Counted from the stretch's first letter, positions 43,434 through 52,826 are shown. The stretch is DNA of 64,000 nucleotides from Lactobacillus sp. ESL0701 (GCF_029433445.1 NZ_JAQTIC010000001.1:248001-312000); one strand, 5' to 3'. Made by a program: numbers and translations. Notes: generated by a model from the sequence alone, not told the origin.

Positions 43434-44552
43434 ATGGATCATAACGATAATCGCACGAATAAAAGTCGGGTAGAGTTGCACGCTAATTATCGTCGGCGGC
43501 GACGGGTTTGGACTTGGCTAATAAGTATCATTACGGTTGCTGTTGTAGCAGTGGCTGCTTATTCAGCGTATGTTTATTATCGAACCAAGACAGCGGTTGA
43601 TAGTACATACGACAGCAATAATCAAGTCCAGATTAAAAAGGGCGAATTTAACGGTAAGAAAAAGTTTGCCGTTTTATTACTCGGAACTGATACAGGAGCA
43701 CTTGATCGGACTGAAAAAGCCGGTAATACAGATACAATTATTTTGGCTGTTGTTAATCCACAAAAGAAACGGTACACGTTAATGTCAGTTCCGCGTGATA
43801 CAATGGCGCAAATGGTTGGTGCAGAGCAATTTCAAGCCGAAAAGATTAATGCTGCCTATGGCATTGGCGGCGCCAAGATGACAATGGCTAGTGTTTCGCA
43901 GTTAATCAATGTGCCAATCAAGTACTATGCCTTGGTCAATATGAAGGGGATCATGCGTCTCATTCGTTATGTTGGCGGGATTAACATTAGACCAACACTT
44001 AGCTTTGAGTATAGCGGCTATGTTTTTAAGAAAAATCAGTTGACCCATATGGGCGGCGGTGGAGCGTTGGCATATTCGCGAATGCGTTATGATGATCCAC
44101 AAGGAGATTATGGTCGCCAGCAGCGCCAGCGCCAAGTTATTACAACTTTGATTAAAAAGGCCGTTTCGATTAGCACGTTGACTAAGCTAGATTCAGTGTT
44201 GACCTCAATTTCAGGTAATGTCAAGACTAATTTACCGTTTAAAGCCTTAGAAGAAATCGCGTTTAATTACCGAAGTTCAACTAAAGATGTTAAGAATGAC
44301 TATCTACATGGTCATAATGCAACGATTGATGATGCTTCTTATCAAGTGCAGTCAACTAAAGAGCTGCAGCGTGTTTCTGACTATATACGTGGTGAATTAG
44401 GATTACCGTTAATGCCAATTAGTAATAATGAAACTTATCAAAATAAGCGTAATATTGCTGGGGGCTTTGATTTTTCCGATCCAGCTACGCAGGATTATAC
44501 TATTTATCAGAATTATCGAGAGCAAAATTCACAGGAGGAAGATGATAATTGA
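43434..44552 (+). CDS. LytR-CpsA-Psr (LCP) family glycopolymer transferase
   Basis: 372 aa, second LCP protein of the window. One transmembrane helix (about residues 25-46), then the LCP domain with LLLGTDTGA, DTIILAVVNP, SVPRDT, YSRMRYDDPQGDYGRQQRQ and the pyrophosphate-site arginines. It would attach wall polymers to peptidoglycan. ATG at 43434 is chosen; the frame opens at a TTG 4 codons earlier. First gene of a three-gene envelope operon; its stop shares one base with plsY. Confidence 0.9.
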   Translation: MDHNDNRTNKSRVELHANYRRRRRVWTWLISIITVAVVAVAAYSAYVYYRTKTAVDSTYDSNNQVQIKKGEFNGKKKFAVLLLGTDTGALDRTEKAGNTDTIILAVVNPQKKRYTLMSVPRDTMAQMVGAEQFQAEKINAAYGIGGAKMTMASVSQLINVPIKYYALVNMKGIMRLIRYVGGINIRPTLSFEYSGYVFKKNQLTHMGGGGALAYSRMRYDDPQGDYGRQQRQRQVITTLIKKAVSISTLTKLDSVLTSISGNVKTNLPFKALEEIAFNYRSSTKDVKNDYLHGHNATIDDASYQVQSTKELQRVSDYIRGELGLPLMPISNNETYQNKRNIAGGFDFSDPATQDYTIYQNYREQNSQEEDDN

Positions 44553-45169
44553 TGGCACGTTTGTGGTCAATCTTAATTGGTTATGTACTGGGGAATTTGC
44601 TAGGTGCAATGTTGATTGGTCGGTTTGTTTTTCATCAAGATCCGACCAAGGTCGGTTCTGGTAATCCCGGAACGGCTAATGTCGGTGCTGTTTTTGGTAA
44701 AAAATGGGGCATTATTACCTGTTTAGGCGATTTTTTGAAAACCGCCATCGCACTATTAATAGTTGCTAGCCTTTTCCCTGGTCGCGTTAACTTGGCGTAC
44801 ACAGCTTTAGGGCTGATTTTGGGACATTGCTTTCCAATTTTAAATAAGTTTCAAGGCGGCAAGGGAGTTGCCGTCGCAGGATTATTTGCTTTAATTTATG
44901 ATTTTCCAGCAGGTGTTGTTACTTTGCTGATTGCCTTAATTTTAGTGATTATCATGAAAAACCTAACGGTACCGCCGCTTGTTTTTATATTTTTGTTTAG
45001 TTGTTATGAATTGACAAAGATTAAGGAAGTCGGCATTATTCTATTAGTGATCGCGCTAATTATGACATTTAAGTTTAGGCATGATCTCTACGACTTTTTG
45101 GTCGGTAAGGGCAAAAAAGTCGATGTTTTATACACAATTAAGAAAAAGTTGGGTATAAAGGTACAATAA
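44552..45169 (+). CDS. plsY: Glycerol-3-phosphate acyltransferase (PlsY type)
   Basis: 205 aa, five to six helices. PlsY motifs: GSGNPGTANVG (motif 1; the usual is GSGNIGATN), LGHCFPIL and QGGKGVA (motif 2), and FKFRHDL (motif 3). Uses acyl-phosphate to acylate glycerol-3-phosphate, first step of phospholipid synthesis. The first motif differs, so this may be a paralogue with another acceptor. AGGAGGA lies 12 bases before the ATG at 44552; a TTG at 44549 is an alternative. Overlaps the LCP stop by 1 base. Confidence 0.87.
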   Translation: MARLWSILIGYVLGNLLGAMLIGRFVFHQDPTKVGSGNPGTANVGAVFGKKWGIITCLGDFLKTAIALLIVASLFPGRVNLAYTALGLILGHCFPILNKFQGGKGVAVAGLFALIYDFPAGVVTLLIALILVIIMKNLTVPPLVFIFLFSCYELTKIKEVGIILLVIALIMTFKFRHDLYDFLVGKGKKVDVLYTIKKKLGIKVQ

Positions 45170-45209
45170 GAGATAAAATCAATTTTTAGTGAGGGTAGAT
45201 ACTAGAAAC

Positions 45210-48182
45210 ATGAATAAAAATAAAAAAACGTTAAAGACTGTGCAGGTTATCTGTCTGCTGGTTGCAACTTTCTTCATGTTAGTACAAATGTTTAATTTGC
45301 GAGGCGTTGCTTCTAGAGCACATTTTTCGTTTATTCGGTTTGTGCCAAACATGTTGTACAACGCAACAATAATGCTTGTCCCCATGGTCTTTGGTGCTGT
45401 TTACAGTAAGAAAAAACAACATGCAAGTGAAAGTCTTAGGTACTGGCTGTTAGGGGTAACAACTTTAATTGTTTATTACCTGCTATTCTTTATTATTTCA
45501 CCAAGTCACTTTAATATGTGGCGTGTATGGGGAATGCTCTTTCCAGTTATTACCAGTACGTCAGTTTTGTTTGCAGGATTAATCTTCAGCTTGCTGGCTC
45601 AGCCATATTTGTATGATCTGCAACACAAGTTAAGTGACAAGCAAAACCTGCTAGTGTTGAGTATCTTAACGGTATTAGGTTTTGCTTTAAGTGCTGGTAA
45701 TTTAACTTTTCAATATTCGCTTTATGGCTTGTATTTGATTTTGTTCTTTGCTTGGGGAATGTTCCTCGCCAATCTTAAAATTGACGGTAAAATATTGGGT
45801 GCTTCCTTATTTGCTGGTTTAGTTTCTTTCTTTATCGTTTTAATAGGAGTTCCGGGATTTGATGCCGTTTATTGGTCACAATTAATTTCTGGTAACGGTG
45901 GCGGCGATTGGAACAGAGAATTTTTGAACAATCCCTCATCACCGTTTATGTTCCTAATGGTGGCAGCAGCCTTTTTACTATTTAAAAAGGTCATAGTTAC
46001 CTTTAGCGCGCGCGAGATGCGCTACTTTATTCCAGTAATTATTTTTATGGATGCGCCAATTTCGAGCAAATTCATGAAGGTCTTTACCTTTACTGGTTCT
46101 TCGACAATCAATAAGCTCATTATGATTGTCTTAATGATGCTAATTGCCTGGGGCTGGTACTATGTTTTAGACCGCTATCTGTTTAAGTGGCGGCCGTTTA
46201 AACAGGCAATTGATTATCTCGATCGCGAAACTAATTTGGCCAATGTTTGTGTAACTGCTTGGCATGGCTTTACTAAGTGGGTTGTAACTAACCGCGTTAA
46301 TCTTTTAACGTGGGGCTGGTTCTACATTTTAAGTTTTGCGTCTTTCTTAATTGAATCTGATAATTTACGTATTCAGATTAGTACGGCTAAGAATATTAAT
46401 GCAATTGTTTATCTTTTGGGAACGAAATTCTTTGCAATTGTTCTAACGACAATCTTCCTTGATGCCTTGTTCTCAATTTTTTACTTCATTACCACGCGGT
46501 ACTGGACTTCAAATATGCTAGTCAGCGTGATTGGTATTGGTTGGGCTGTTGCCAATAAGATTAAGATGAATTTGCGTGGTGAGCCGATTTATCCAACTGA
46601 AATTAGCGAAATAGTTAACTGGAAGACCTTGCTGCCAATGATCGGTAAGGGAATGGTTATTGCTATTTTAGTTGCCCTAGTAGTAATAATTGCTCTGGAT
46701 ATTTTCTTGGAGAAGAAGTACCCAATCAAGAAGCGTGGTTCATGGAAGCGGCGTGGCATTTGGGCGCTGCTTAGCTTACTACTATTCTTAACACCATTGC
46801 GGTTTAATCACGATAATAGTTTTATTTATTACATCAACCTTGGTTTTGATAACCACCAGAAATTCCGTAATCCCGAACGTGATATTCAGGTTAACGGGCC
46901 AGTGCTGAACTTTTTGAACTACATTGATTTGCAAATTATGGATCAGCCAAATGGCTATTCAGCATCAACAATCAATCAGTTAAACCAAAAGTATGCAAAA
47001 GTTGCCGACAAGATTAATAAAACGCGGAAGAATGACATTAATAAGCAAACGGTAATCTTCAACTTGAGTGAAAGTTTTGTTGATCCGTATACTTTCCCAA
47101 CGATTAAGTTTGACCGTGACGCGCCAAATCCGGTTAAGTTCATTCAGTCAATGAAGAACCGCTCAACTTATGGTTCAATGCTTAGTGCCGGTTATGGTGG
47201 CGGTACGGCCAATATGGAATGGGAGACGCTGACAGGATTAAACATGGGAATGTTCAAGTCAACGCTGACACCATACGTTCAAATCGTACCAAATTACAAG
47301 TTCTACCCAACAATCGGGATGGATTTTGATTACAAGTCTGCTATTCACCCATTTATTGGGACTTACTACTCAAGAATTGGCGATTATCGGATCTTCAAGT
47401 TTAATAAGTTTGCTTACTTGGGTTCAGGTTATAAGATAGTTGACCAGAAGAAATTGGGTCGTAGTAGTTATAATTCTGATTTCACTACTTATGCGAATGG
47501 TTTACATCAAATTAATTCACGTAAGGGCGGTCAATTTATTAATCTAATTTCAATTCAAAACCACATGCCATATGATAACTGGTATCCCAAGAATGAATAC
47601 ATGGGTAAGATTTCCGGTGACTTGTTTAAGACTGCCGCGGATCGTGAACAAATGGCTACTTATGTTAAGGGAACACAATATACCGACAAGGCAGTTAAGA
47701 AGTTTATTAAGCAGATAGACAAGATTAAGAAGCCAATTACCTTGGTCTTTTATGGCGATCACTATCCAAGTATTTTGTCACAAAGTTACACCGCGAAGTA
47801 TCCGGTACAAATGCACTCAACACGCTACTTTATTTACTCAAATAAGTATGCTCGTGACCATGGTGCCAAGATGAAGCTGTCAACTAAGGACAATAATTAT
47901 GTGAATACAAGTGACTTTATTGCCATGATGCTGCAACAGACGGATTCAAAGGTTACACCATATCAAGCCTTATTAACAGAAGTTCACAAAGAATTACCAG
48001 CAATTACGATTAATTTTGCCGGCGACAAGGGCTTCAACTTGGTTAACCGTAAAGGTGAAATTGTTGATCCAAAGAAATTAACGAAGAAGCAGCAAAAGCT
48101 ACTTGCTGATTATGAAATGGTTCAATATGACATGACCTCGGGTAAGGCATACGGTTTGAAGGCAAAAGGCTTTTACAAATAA
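45210..48182 (+). CDS. Very large LTA synthase-like sulfatase-fold membrane enzyme
   Basis: 990 aa. About 14 hydrophobic helices occupy roughly the first 550 residues, followed by an extracytoplasmic sulfatase-like domain. The catalytic threonine is probably T666 in YGGGTANMEWETLTG; metal-site segments include IFNLSESF and FYGDHYPS, and a histidine in IQNHMPYD. LtaS proteins polymerise glycerol-phosphate from phosphatidylglycerol. Usual length is about 650-720, so the membrane half is much enlarged. GTG at 45189 is in frame; ATG at 45210 is preferred. It follows LCP and plsY; a role in modifying or polymerising a wall glycopolymer is inferred. Confidence 0.88.
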   Translation: MNKNKKTLKTVQVICLLVATFFMLVQMFNLRGVASRAHFSFIRFVPNMLYNATIMLVPMVFGAVYSKKKQHASESLRYWLLGVTTLIVYYLLFFIISPSHFNMWRVWGMLFPVITSTSVLFAGLIFSLLAQPYLYDLQHKLSDKQNLLVLSILTVLGFALSAGNLTFQYSLYGLYLILFFAWGMFLANLKIDGKILGASLFAGLVSFFIVLIGVPGFDAVYWSQLISGNGGGDWNREFLNNPSSPFMFLMVAAAFLLFKKVIVTFSAREMRYFIPVIIFMDAPISSKFMKVFTFTGSSTINKLIMIVLMMLIAWGWYYVLDRYLFKWRPFKQAIDYLDRETNLANVCVTAWHGFTKWVVTNRVNLLTWGWFYILSFASFLIESDNLRIQISTAKNINAIVYLLGTKFFAIVLTTIFLDALFSIFYFITTRYWTSNMLVSVIGIGWAVANKIKMNLRGEPIYPTEISEIVNWKTLLPMIGKGMVIAILVALVVIIALDIFLEKKYPIKKRGSWKRRGIWALLSLLLFLTPLRFNHDNSFIYYINLGFDNHQKFRNPERDIQVNGPVLNFLNYIDLQIMDQPNGYSASTINQLNQKYAKVADKINKTRKNDINKQTVIFNLSESFVDPYTFPTIKFDRDAPNPVKFIQSMKNRSTYGSMLSAGYGGGTANMEWETLTGLNMGMFKSTLTPYVQIVPNYKFYPTIGMDFDYKSAIHPFIGTYYSRIGDYRIFKFNKFAYLGSGYKIVDQKKLGRSSYNSDFTTYANGLHQINSRKGGQFINLISIQNHMPYDNWYPKNEYMGKISGDLFKTAADREQMATYVKGTQYTDKAVKKFIKQIDKIKKPITLVFYGDHYPSILSQSYTAKYPVQMHSTRYFIYSNKYARDHGAKMKLSTKDNNYVNTSDFIAMMLQQTDSKVTPYQALLTEVHKELPAITINFAGDKGFNLVNRKGEIVDPKKLTKKQQKLLADYEMVQYDMTSGKAYGLKAKGFYK

Positions 48183-48195
48183 TTAAAAAATAATG

Positions 48196-48224
48196 TTGAC
48201 TAATTAATAAAAAATTAGTATTAT
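48196..48224 (+). promoter_or_regulatory. Promoter of tyrS T-box leader
   Basis: TTGACT (48196-48201), 17-base spacer, TATTAT (48219-48224). Confidence 0.75.
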
Positions 48225-48230
48225 TCATTT

Positions 48231-48438
48231 ATCATCATGATGAAGTAGCACTTCGATTCAGTGATCAGAGAACTAGCGGTTGGTGTGAGCTAGACAGGTC
48301 GAAGGTGACGAAATACGAGTTGGGTGGTTCCCGTAAAGACCAGATAAGACACTGCAAGAGGTGTAAACGTGGGTGGTACCACGGCTAAAAAGTAATTTAG
48401 TCGTCCCTAGATTCTGATTGAATCTAGGGGCGTTTTTT
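48231..48438 (+). promoter_or_regulatory. T-box riboswitch (tyrosine) with terminator
   Basis: The leader has T-box elements in order: stem I with AG-bulge and distal loop (AGCGGTTGGTG), the specifier TAC at 48314-48316, and the T-box GTGGGTGGTACCACGG (around 48369-48384). The terminator CCCTAGATTC/GAATCTAGGG with a T-run is at 48405-48438. Uncharged tRNA-Tyr should read TAC and stabilise the antiterminator. The gene after it is tyrS, in agreement. Confidence 0.95.
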
Positions 48439-48452
48439 GTTGGAGGAAAATA

Positions 48453-49715
48453 ATGGCAAACTTTGATATTTTAGAAGACTTAAAATGGCGTGGCGCCATT
48501 AACCAAGAAACTGATGAGGAAGGTTTACGCAAATACTTAAACGAGCATGACGACTTGGCATTGTACTGTGGGACTGACCCAACTGGTGATTCGCTGCATA
48601 TTGGTCACTTAATTCCCTTTATGATTTTGAAGAGATTCCAGCTTGCCGGTTACCACCCAGTAATTGTTATTGGTGGTGGTACGGGAACAATCGGTGACCC
48701 TTCTGGTCGTAAGTCAGAACGGACATTGCTAGATGCTGAAAAATTACACCAAAATGAAGTTGCTTTGACTAAGCAAATGGAAAAATTGTTTGGTACAGAA
48801 AACTTTCAAATCGTCAACAATGCTGAATGGCTGGACAAGTTGACGCTGATTGACTTTTTGCGTGATTACGGTAAGCATTTCCAAGTTAATAACATGCTTA
48901 ATAAAGACGTTGTTGCCAGTCGACTAGAAAATGGAATTTCCTTTACTGAATTTTCTTACCAAATTTTGCAGGCGATTGATTTTAATGAATTGAACAAGAA
49001 TTATGGTGTGCAAATGCAAATCGGCGGTAGTGATCAGTGGGGTAATATTACTGCCGGAATTGATTTAATCCATAAGTTGCAGGGTTCAGATAGACAAGTC
49101 TTTGGTTTGACTATTCCTTTGATGTTAAAAGCTGATGGTACCAAGTTTGGTAAATCGGCTGGTGGTGCTGTTTGGCTTGACCCAGAAAAGACCAGTCCTT
49201 ATGAGTTCTACCAATTCTGGATTAATCAAGATGACCGTGATGTTGTTAAATACTTGAAGTACTTTACCTTCTTAAGTCATGAAGAAATCGACGCTTTGGC
49301 TGAAGCTACTAAGAAGGAACCATGGAAGCGGGCAGCACAAAAGAAGTTAGCTGAAGAAGTAACCAAGTTTGTCCATGGTGAAGACGGCTTAAAAGAAGCC
49401 CAAATGATTACTGATGCGCTATTTTCTGGCGACATCAAGAACTTGTCAGTTAAGCAAATTGAAGAAGGTCTAAAGAGCGCGCCAGCTGCCGAGGCGGATA
49501 GCAGTGTGAAGAATATTGTTGACTTCTTAGTTGAAACTAAGGTTGAAGACTCAAAGCGTCAGGCACGTGAAGACATCAAAAATGGCGCAATCTATATTAA
49601 CGGTGATCGGGAACAATCAGTTGACTTTGACATTGACCCAGACAAGGCTTTTGATGGTAAATACGTCATTGTTCGTAAAGGTAAGAGAAAGTACACGTTA
49701 GTTACAATTAAATAG
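48453..49715 (+). CDS. tyrS: Tyrosyl-tRNA synthetase
   Basis: 420 aa class I synthetase. HIGH motif in DSLHIGHLIPF, the KMSKS equivalent KFGKSAGG (about residue 230), and tyrosine-binding YCGTDPT. A C-terminal S4-like RNA-binding domain spans about residues 350-415. GGAGGAAA precedes the ATG. Controlled by the T-box leader. Confidence 0.97.
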   Translation: MANFDILEDLKWRGAINQETDEEGLRKYLNEHDDLALYCGTDPTGDSLHIGHLIPFMILKRFQLAGYHPVIVIGGGTGTIGDPSGRKSERTLLDAEKLHQNEVALTKQMEKLFGTENFQIVNNAEWLDKLTLIDFLRDYGKHFQVNNMLNKDVVASRLENGISFTEFSYQILQAIDFNELNKNYGVQMQIGGSDQWGNITAGIDLIHKLQGSDRQVFGLTIPLMLKADGTKFGKSAGGAVWLDPEKTSPYEFYQFWINQDDRDVVKYLKYFTFLSHEEIDALAEATKKEPWKRAAQKKLAEEVTKFVHGEDGLKEAQMITDALFSGDIKNLSVKQIEEGLKSAPAAEADSSVKNIVDFLVETKVEDSKRQAREDIKNGAIYINGDREQSVDFDIDPDKAFDGKYVIVRKGKRKYTLVTIK

Positions 49716-49721
49716 TTGAGG

Positions 49722-49757
49722 TAGGTATTTCAAGTAAGGAATACCTATTTTTATTAG
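49722..49757 (+). terminator. Terminator after tyrS
   Basis: TAGGTATT pairs with AATACCTA, followed by TTTTATT. Confidence 0.8.
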
Positions 49758-49840
49758 CACTATGTTAATAATTGAAATTACAAGCTAACATTATATAATT
49801 GAAGAGTGCTTAGTTAGTGAATAATTTTAGGAGAATAATT

Positions 49841-50170
49841 ATGGATGCAGAACAAATTATGGTAACAACGACAGAGCTAATTCCCGGTAAAAAATATGAG
49901 ATTATGGGTGAAGTCTTTGGCTTAACTACACAATCAAAAAATATGATTAAGAATATGGGTGCTAGTTTAAAGTCAATGGTTGGCGGTGAAATACGTTCTT
50001 ATACGAAGATGCTAGAAGAATCGCGGAATGAGGCATTAGCAAGAATGCGTCAAGCAGCTGCGGATAAAGGTGCAGATGCGATTGTGATGATGCGCTTTGA
50101 TTCTGGCTCGATTGCTAGTGACATGCAATCAGTTGTTGCCTATGGCACGGCAGTTAAATTTATCAGTTAG
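49841..50170 (+). CDS. YbjQ/UPF0145 family protein
   Basis: 109 aa, typical size. Pattern [20 protein letters not shown], then [16 protein letters not shown] and [11 protein letters not shown] fits YbjQ, a pentameric beta/alpha fold of unknown role. ATG at 49841 has AGGAG 8 bases upstream; the frame opens at 49817. Single gene before a tRNA. Confidence 0.88.
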   Translation: MDAEQIMVTTTELIPGKKYEIMGEVFGLTTQSKNMIKNMGASLKSMVGGEIRSYTKMLEESRNEALARMRQAAADKGADAIVMMRFDSGSIASDMQSVVAYGTAVKFIS

Positions 50171-50202
50171 TAAAAATAATAATTGTAATCTAAATAAAAA
50201 AT

Positions 50203-50234
50203 AAGGCATCTCCTGCTTGCGGAATGCTTTTTTG
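50203..50234 (+). terminator. Weak terminator before tRNA
   Basis: AAGGCAT pairs with ATGCTTT (one G-T) over a longer loop, followed by T. It ends the ybjQ-like gene. Confidence 0.5.
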
Positions 50235-50247
50235 GTACAATAGAATT

Positions 50248-50320
50248 GCCACTTTAGCTCAGGAGGTAGAGCACCGCCGTGGTAAGGAGGAGGTCCCCAG
50301 TTCAAATCTGGGAAGTGGCT
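50248..50320 (+). tRNA. tRNA-Thr(GGT), anticodon stem with a mismatch
   Basis: Folds as a 73-base tRNA: acceptor GCCACTT/AAGTGGC, D-arm GCTC/GAGC, T-arm CCCAG-TTCAAAT-CTGGG, discriminator T, no encoded CCA. The anticodon loop GTGGTAA gives anticodon GGT (threonine). The anticodon stem is CCGCC/GGAGG, which leaves a G-A mismatch in the middle; position 32 is G rather than the usual pyrimidine or A. The other arms are perfect, so it is probably a working gene. TACAAT just upstream may be its -10. Confidence 0.88.
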
Positions 50321-50355
50321 TAATGCTATTGAAATTAACAGAAAGGACACCTAAA

Positions 50356-51009
50356 GTGGAAATAACTGAGGTAATTAACTTTGTTAAAAAGCAGCTTAAA
50401 GATGAAAAAACTGGTCACGACTTTTATCACGGTCAACGAGTAGCGCACTTGGCTAAAAAAATGTATTTACAGGATAATCCTAATGCCCATCAAGATAGTC
50501 GCATGGTGGCAATTATTGAAGCTGCCGGGTATTTACATGACACAATTGATGAAAAAGTTTGTCCAGATCCAGCAGCGGTACTAACTAATATTCAAAAAAT
50601 ATTACCACAGGTTGGCTTTACGTCTTTAGAAATTAAGGACATTTTGTTTACAATGCAGCATATGTCATTTTCTAAGAATATTGAACATCATTATCAATTA
50701 CCTGTTTCGGGACAATATGTTCAAGATGCGGATCGAATTGAAAGCCTTGGTGCAATCGGGATCGCGCGTGCTTTTACTTATGGTGGCGCGCATGGCAATA
50801 TGATCTATGATCCAGCAATTAAGCCGCAAAAGTTAGTTAGTCATGACCAATATCGGCAGCATCAGGAGACGACAATTAATCACTTTTATGAAAAATTATT
50901 CCAGCTTGAGGATTTGATGAATACAGTTGGCGGTAAAAAAGAAGCACACGTTAGAACTGAATATATGCGTGCTTTTGTTAACGAATTTATCCAGGAATGG
51001 GATGTGTAA
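50356..51009 (+). CDS. HD-domain phosphohydrolase
   Basis: 217 aa. HD motifs: GHDFYHGQRVAHLA (first metal His), YLHDTIDEK (HD pair) and VQDADRIESLGAIGIAR (distal Asp). This is the YedJ/YpgQ-like group, probably a nucleotide or pyrophosphate hydrolase. The frame extends back through the tRNA, but GTG at 50356 has AAAGGA 9 bases upstream, so that is the start. Directly upstream of the Nudix gene. Confidence 0.88.
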   Translation: MEITEVINFVKKQLKDEKTGHDFYHGQRVAHLAKKMYLQDNPNAHQDSRMVAIIEAAGYLHDTIDEKVCPDPAAVLTNIQKILPQVGFTSLEIKDILFTMQHMSFSKNIEHHYQLPVSGQYVQDADRIESLGAIGIARAFTYGGAHGNMIYDPAIKPQKLVSHDQYRQHQETTINHFYEKLFQLEDLMNTVGGKKEAHVRTEYMRAFVNEFIQEWDV

Positions 51010-51412
51010 AATGCGAGCAAGGGTTGTGATTTATAATTGCCAAACCCAGGCTTTACTGCTAATTCATCGCTTGAAGGATGGTCGTGATTATTGGGTGGTT
51101 CCAGGTGGCGGCGCTAAGGACCAGGAAACGCCTGTTCAAACGGCAATCCGTGAAGTTCGCGAAGAATTGCAAATAGTTTTAACGCCTAAAGATTTACACC
51201 AGCTGTTTGTCTTACAGGAGCAAGAGCGTGAAGTTTTCTTCTGCGCGCAGTCTGTTCAAGCAACTACGCCTAAGATTAGCGGTGAAGAAAAAGAGCGGTC
51301 AAATTCAGCCAATAGCTATTTACCTACTTGGGTGAAATTTAGTAAATTATCCCAGCTTAATTTAATGCCCCCACAGGCAAAGCTAAAAATCAATGAATAT
51401 TTAAAAAATTAA
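51002..51412 (+). CDS. Nudix hydrolase
   Basis: 136 aa. Nudix box GGAKDQETPVQTAIREVREE (about residues 34-53), continuing LQI; the usual Gly after EEx is Gln here. Hydrolyses a nucleoside diphosphate derivative; substrate not predictable. ATG at 51002 overlaps the HD gene by 8 bases and has AGGA 5 bases upstream; ATG at 51011 is an alternative. Forms a pair with the HD hydrolase, possibly a nucleotide clean-up unit. Confidence 0.85.
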   Translation: MCKMRARVVIYNCQTQALLLIHRLKDGRDYWVVPGGGAKDQETPVQTAIREVREELQIVLTPKDLHQLFVLQEQEREVFFCAQSVQATTPKISGEEKERSNSANSYLPTWVKFSKLSQLNLMPPQAKLKINEYLKN

Positions 51413-51450
51413 GTACCAGTTTTTAATAAAGATGCTGGTGCTTTTTTATT
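51412..51450 (+). terminator. Terminator after HD-Nudix pair
   Basis: AGTACCAG pairs with CTGGTGCT, followed by TTTTTATT. Confidence 0.8.
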
Positions 51451-51514
51451 TTAATTTATTTTAATTAGGATTAATATTGAACAAAATTATTAGCAAATTC
51501 ACAGAGGTTAAAGT

Positions 51515-52585
51515 ATGAATAAAAAGCGATGGCAATGGCTAACAATTGTTCTTGGAATAAGTCTTATTATGACGGCTTGTACGGGTAAAAAACAAGATAC
51601 TTCTACTAGCAAAAGTAGTCAGAATAGTATTGCCTTGATTACTGATAGTAGCGGAGTTGATGACCAGTCATTCAATCAGGCAGCATGGAGTGGCTTTACG
51701 GCTTTTGGTAAAGAACACAATTTAAAGCGTGGTAGCGATTACCAATATTTTCAATCAAATAGTGCAGAAGATTATACCCCCAACTTCAATCAAGCAGCTA
51801 GTTCTGGCTACCAGACGATTTTTGGTGTTGGCTACGCGCTAAAAGATTCGGTTAAGACAGCGGCAGTTCAAAATCCCAAGAAAAATTTTGTCATTATTGA
51901 TGATGTGATTACCGGTCAAAAAAATGTGGCATCGGTTACTTTCAAAAGCAATGAAGCATCATATCTAGCGGGTGTTGCAGCCGCTTATACGACTAAAACC
52001 AATTCTGTTGGTTTTGTTGGTGGTGCTAAATCTAGCATCATTAATTCTTTTGCGGCAGGGTTTAACCAAGGCGTTCAAGCTGGTGCAAAAGCACTGCACA
52101 AAAACATGACAGTTAAAGATGAATATATTGGCAACTTTACGTCGACTGATAAAGCAAAATCAATTGCTCAGTCGCTGTATTCAAACAGCTGTGACATCAT
52201 TTATCAGGCAGCTGGAACGGCAGGTAATGGTATTTTTCAAGAGGCCAAGGATTACAATCAAATGCATTCACCGTCACAAAAGGTGTGGGTAATTGGTGTT
52301 GATGTCGATCAAGCAAGGTTAGGCAATTATAAAACCAAAAATGGACAGAAGGATAACTTTACGCTAACTTCGGTTTTGAAAGGATTAGGTGTGGCAACTA
52401 AATCATTAGCAGATTCGGCTGCTAAAGGTAAATTTCCCGGTGGTCAGCATTTAGTCTATGGCCTTAAAAATAATGGTGTGGCGGTTACCAAAGGGAATTT
52501 AAGTGTAGCGGCTTGGACGGCTGTTCAAAAGCAGCGTACACAAATTATTGCTGGAAAAGTTAAGGTCACCCAATCAGCAAAATAG
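51515..52585 (+). CDS. BMP-family substrate-binding lipoprotein, copy 1
   Basis: 356 aa. Lipobox at IMTAC (C22), then the BMP fold with ITDSSGVDDQSFNQAAWSGF, VIDDVITGQKNVASV and VIGVDVDQ. BMP proteins bind nucleosides for the ABC transporter encoded at 55180-58776. GAGG lies before the ATG. It is separated from copy 2 by a terminator and a promoter, so the three copies may be expressed separately. C200 (SNSCDII) is an unusual internal cysteine. Confidence 0.92.
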   Translation: MNKKRWQWLTIVLGISLIMTACTGKKQDTSTSKSSQNSIALITDSSGVDDQSFNQAAWSGFTAFGKEHNLKRGSDYQYFQSNSAEDYTPNFNQAASSGYQTIFGVGYALKDSVKTAAVQNPKKNFVIIDDVITGQKNVASVTFKSNEASYLAGVAAAYTTKTNSVGFVGGAKSSIINSFAAGFNQGVQAGAKALHKNMTVKDEYIGNFTSTDKAKSIAQSLYSNSCDIIYQAAGTAGNGIFQEAKDYNQMHSPSQKVWVIGVDVDQARLGNYKTKNGQKDNFTLTSVLKGLGVATKSLADSAAKGKFPGGQHLVYGLKNNGVAVTKGNLSVAAWTAVQKQRTQIIAGKVKVTQSAK

Positions 52586-52591
52586 TTTTTT

Positions 52592-52616
52592 TAAGACGCG
52601 AAAGCGTCTTTTTATT
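52592..52616 (+). terminator. Terminator after BMP copy 1
   Basis: AAGACGC-GAAA-GCGTCTT followed by TTTATT. Confidence 0.88.
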
Positions 52617-52765
52617 TGGCTAATTTTACATAAGTCGACAAATTTTGAAAAACTTTCAAATTATGCTTTGAAGCATACAAAAATAATGGTGTGACTGTCT
52701 TGGAACATGTTCTAGACCAATTATAAGAATCTTGATAAATCAACACTTTATCTTGTGGTGCGATT

Positions 52766-52794
52766 TTGACATAACCACTAAATCTTGTTATTTT
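52766..52794 (+). promoter_or_regulatory. Promoter of BMP copy 2
   Basis: TTGACA (52766-52771), 17-base spacer, TATTTT (52789-52794). No purine riboswitch core is seen in the leader. Confidence 0.65.
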
Positions 52795-52826
52795 AATAAC
52801 TGAAAAGATATTTAGGGGGTTACAAC

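Noticed and set aside
50224-50355. N-terminal extension of the HD hydrolase frame
   Set aside because: It runs through the tRNA-Thr gene; the GTG at 50356 has a proper ribosome site.
51450-52826. Purine riboswitch before the BMP lipoprotein genes
   Set aside because: I looked for the conserved purine aptamer core near 51450-51514 and 52586-52826 and did not find it.
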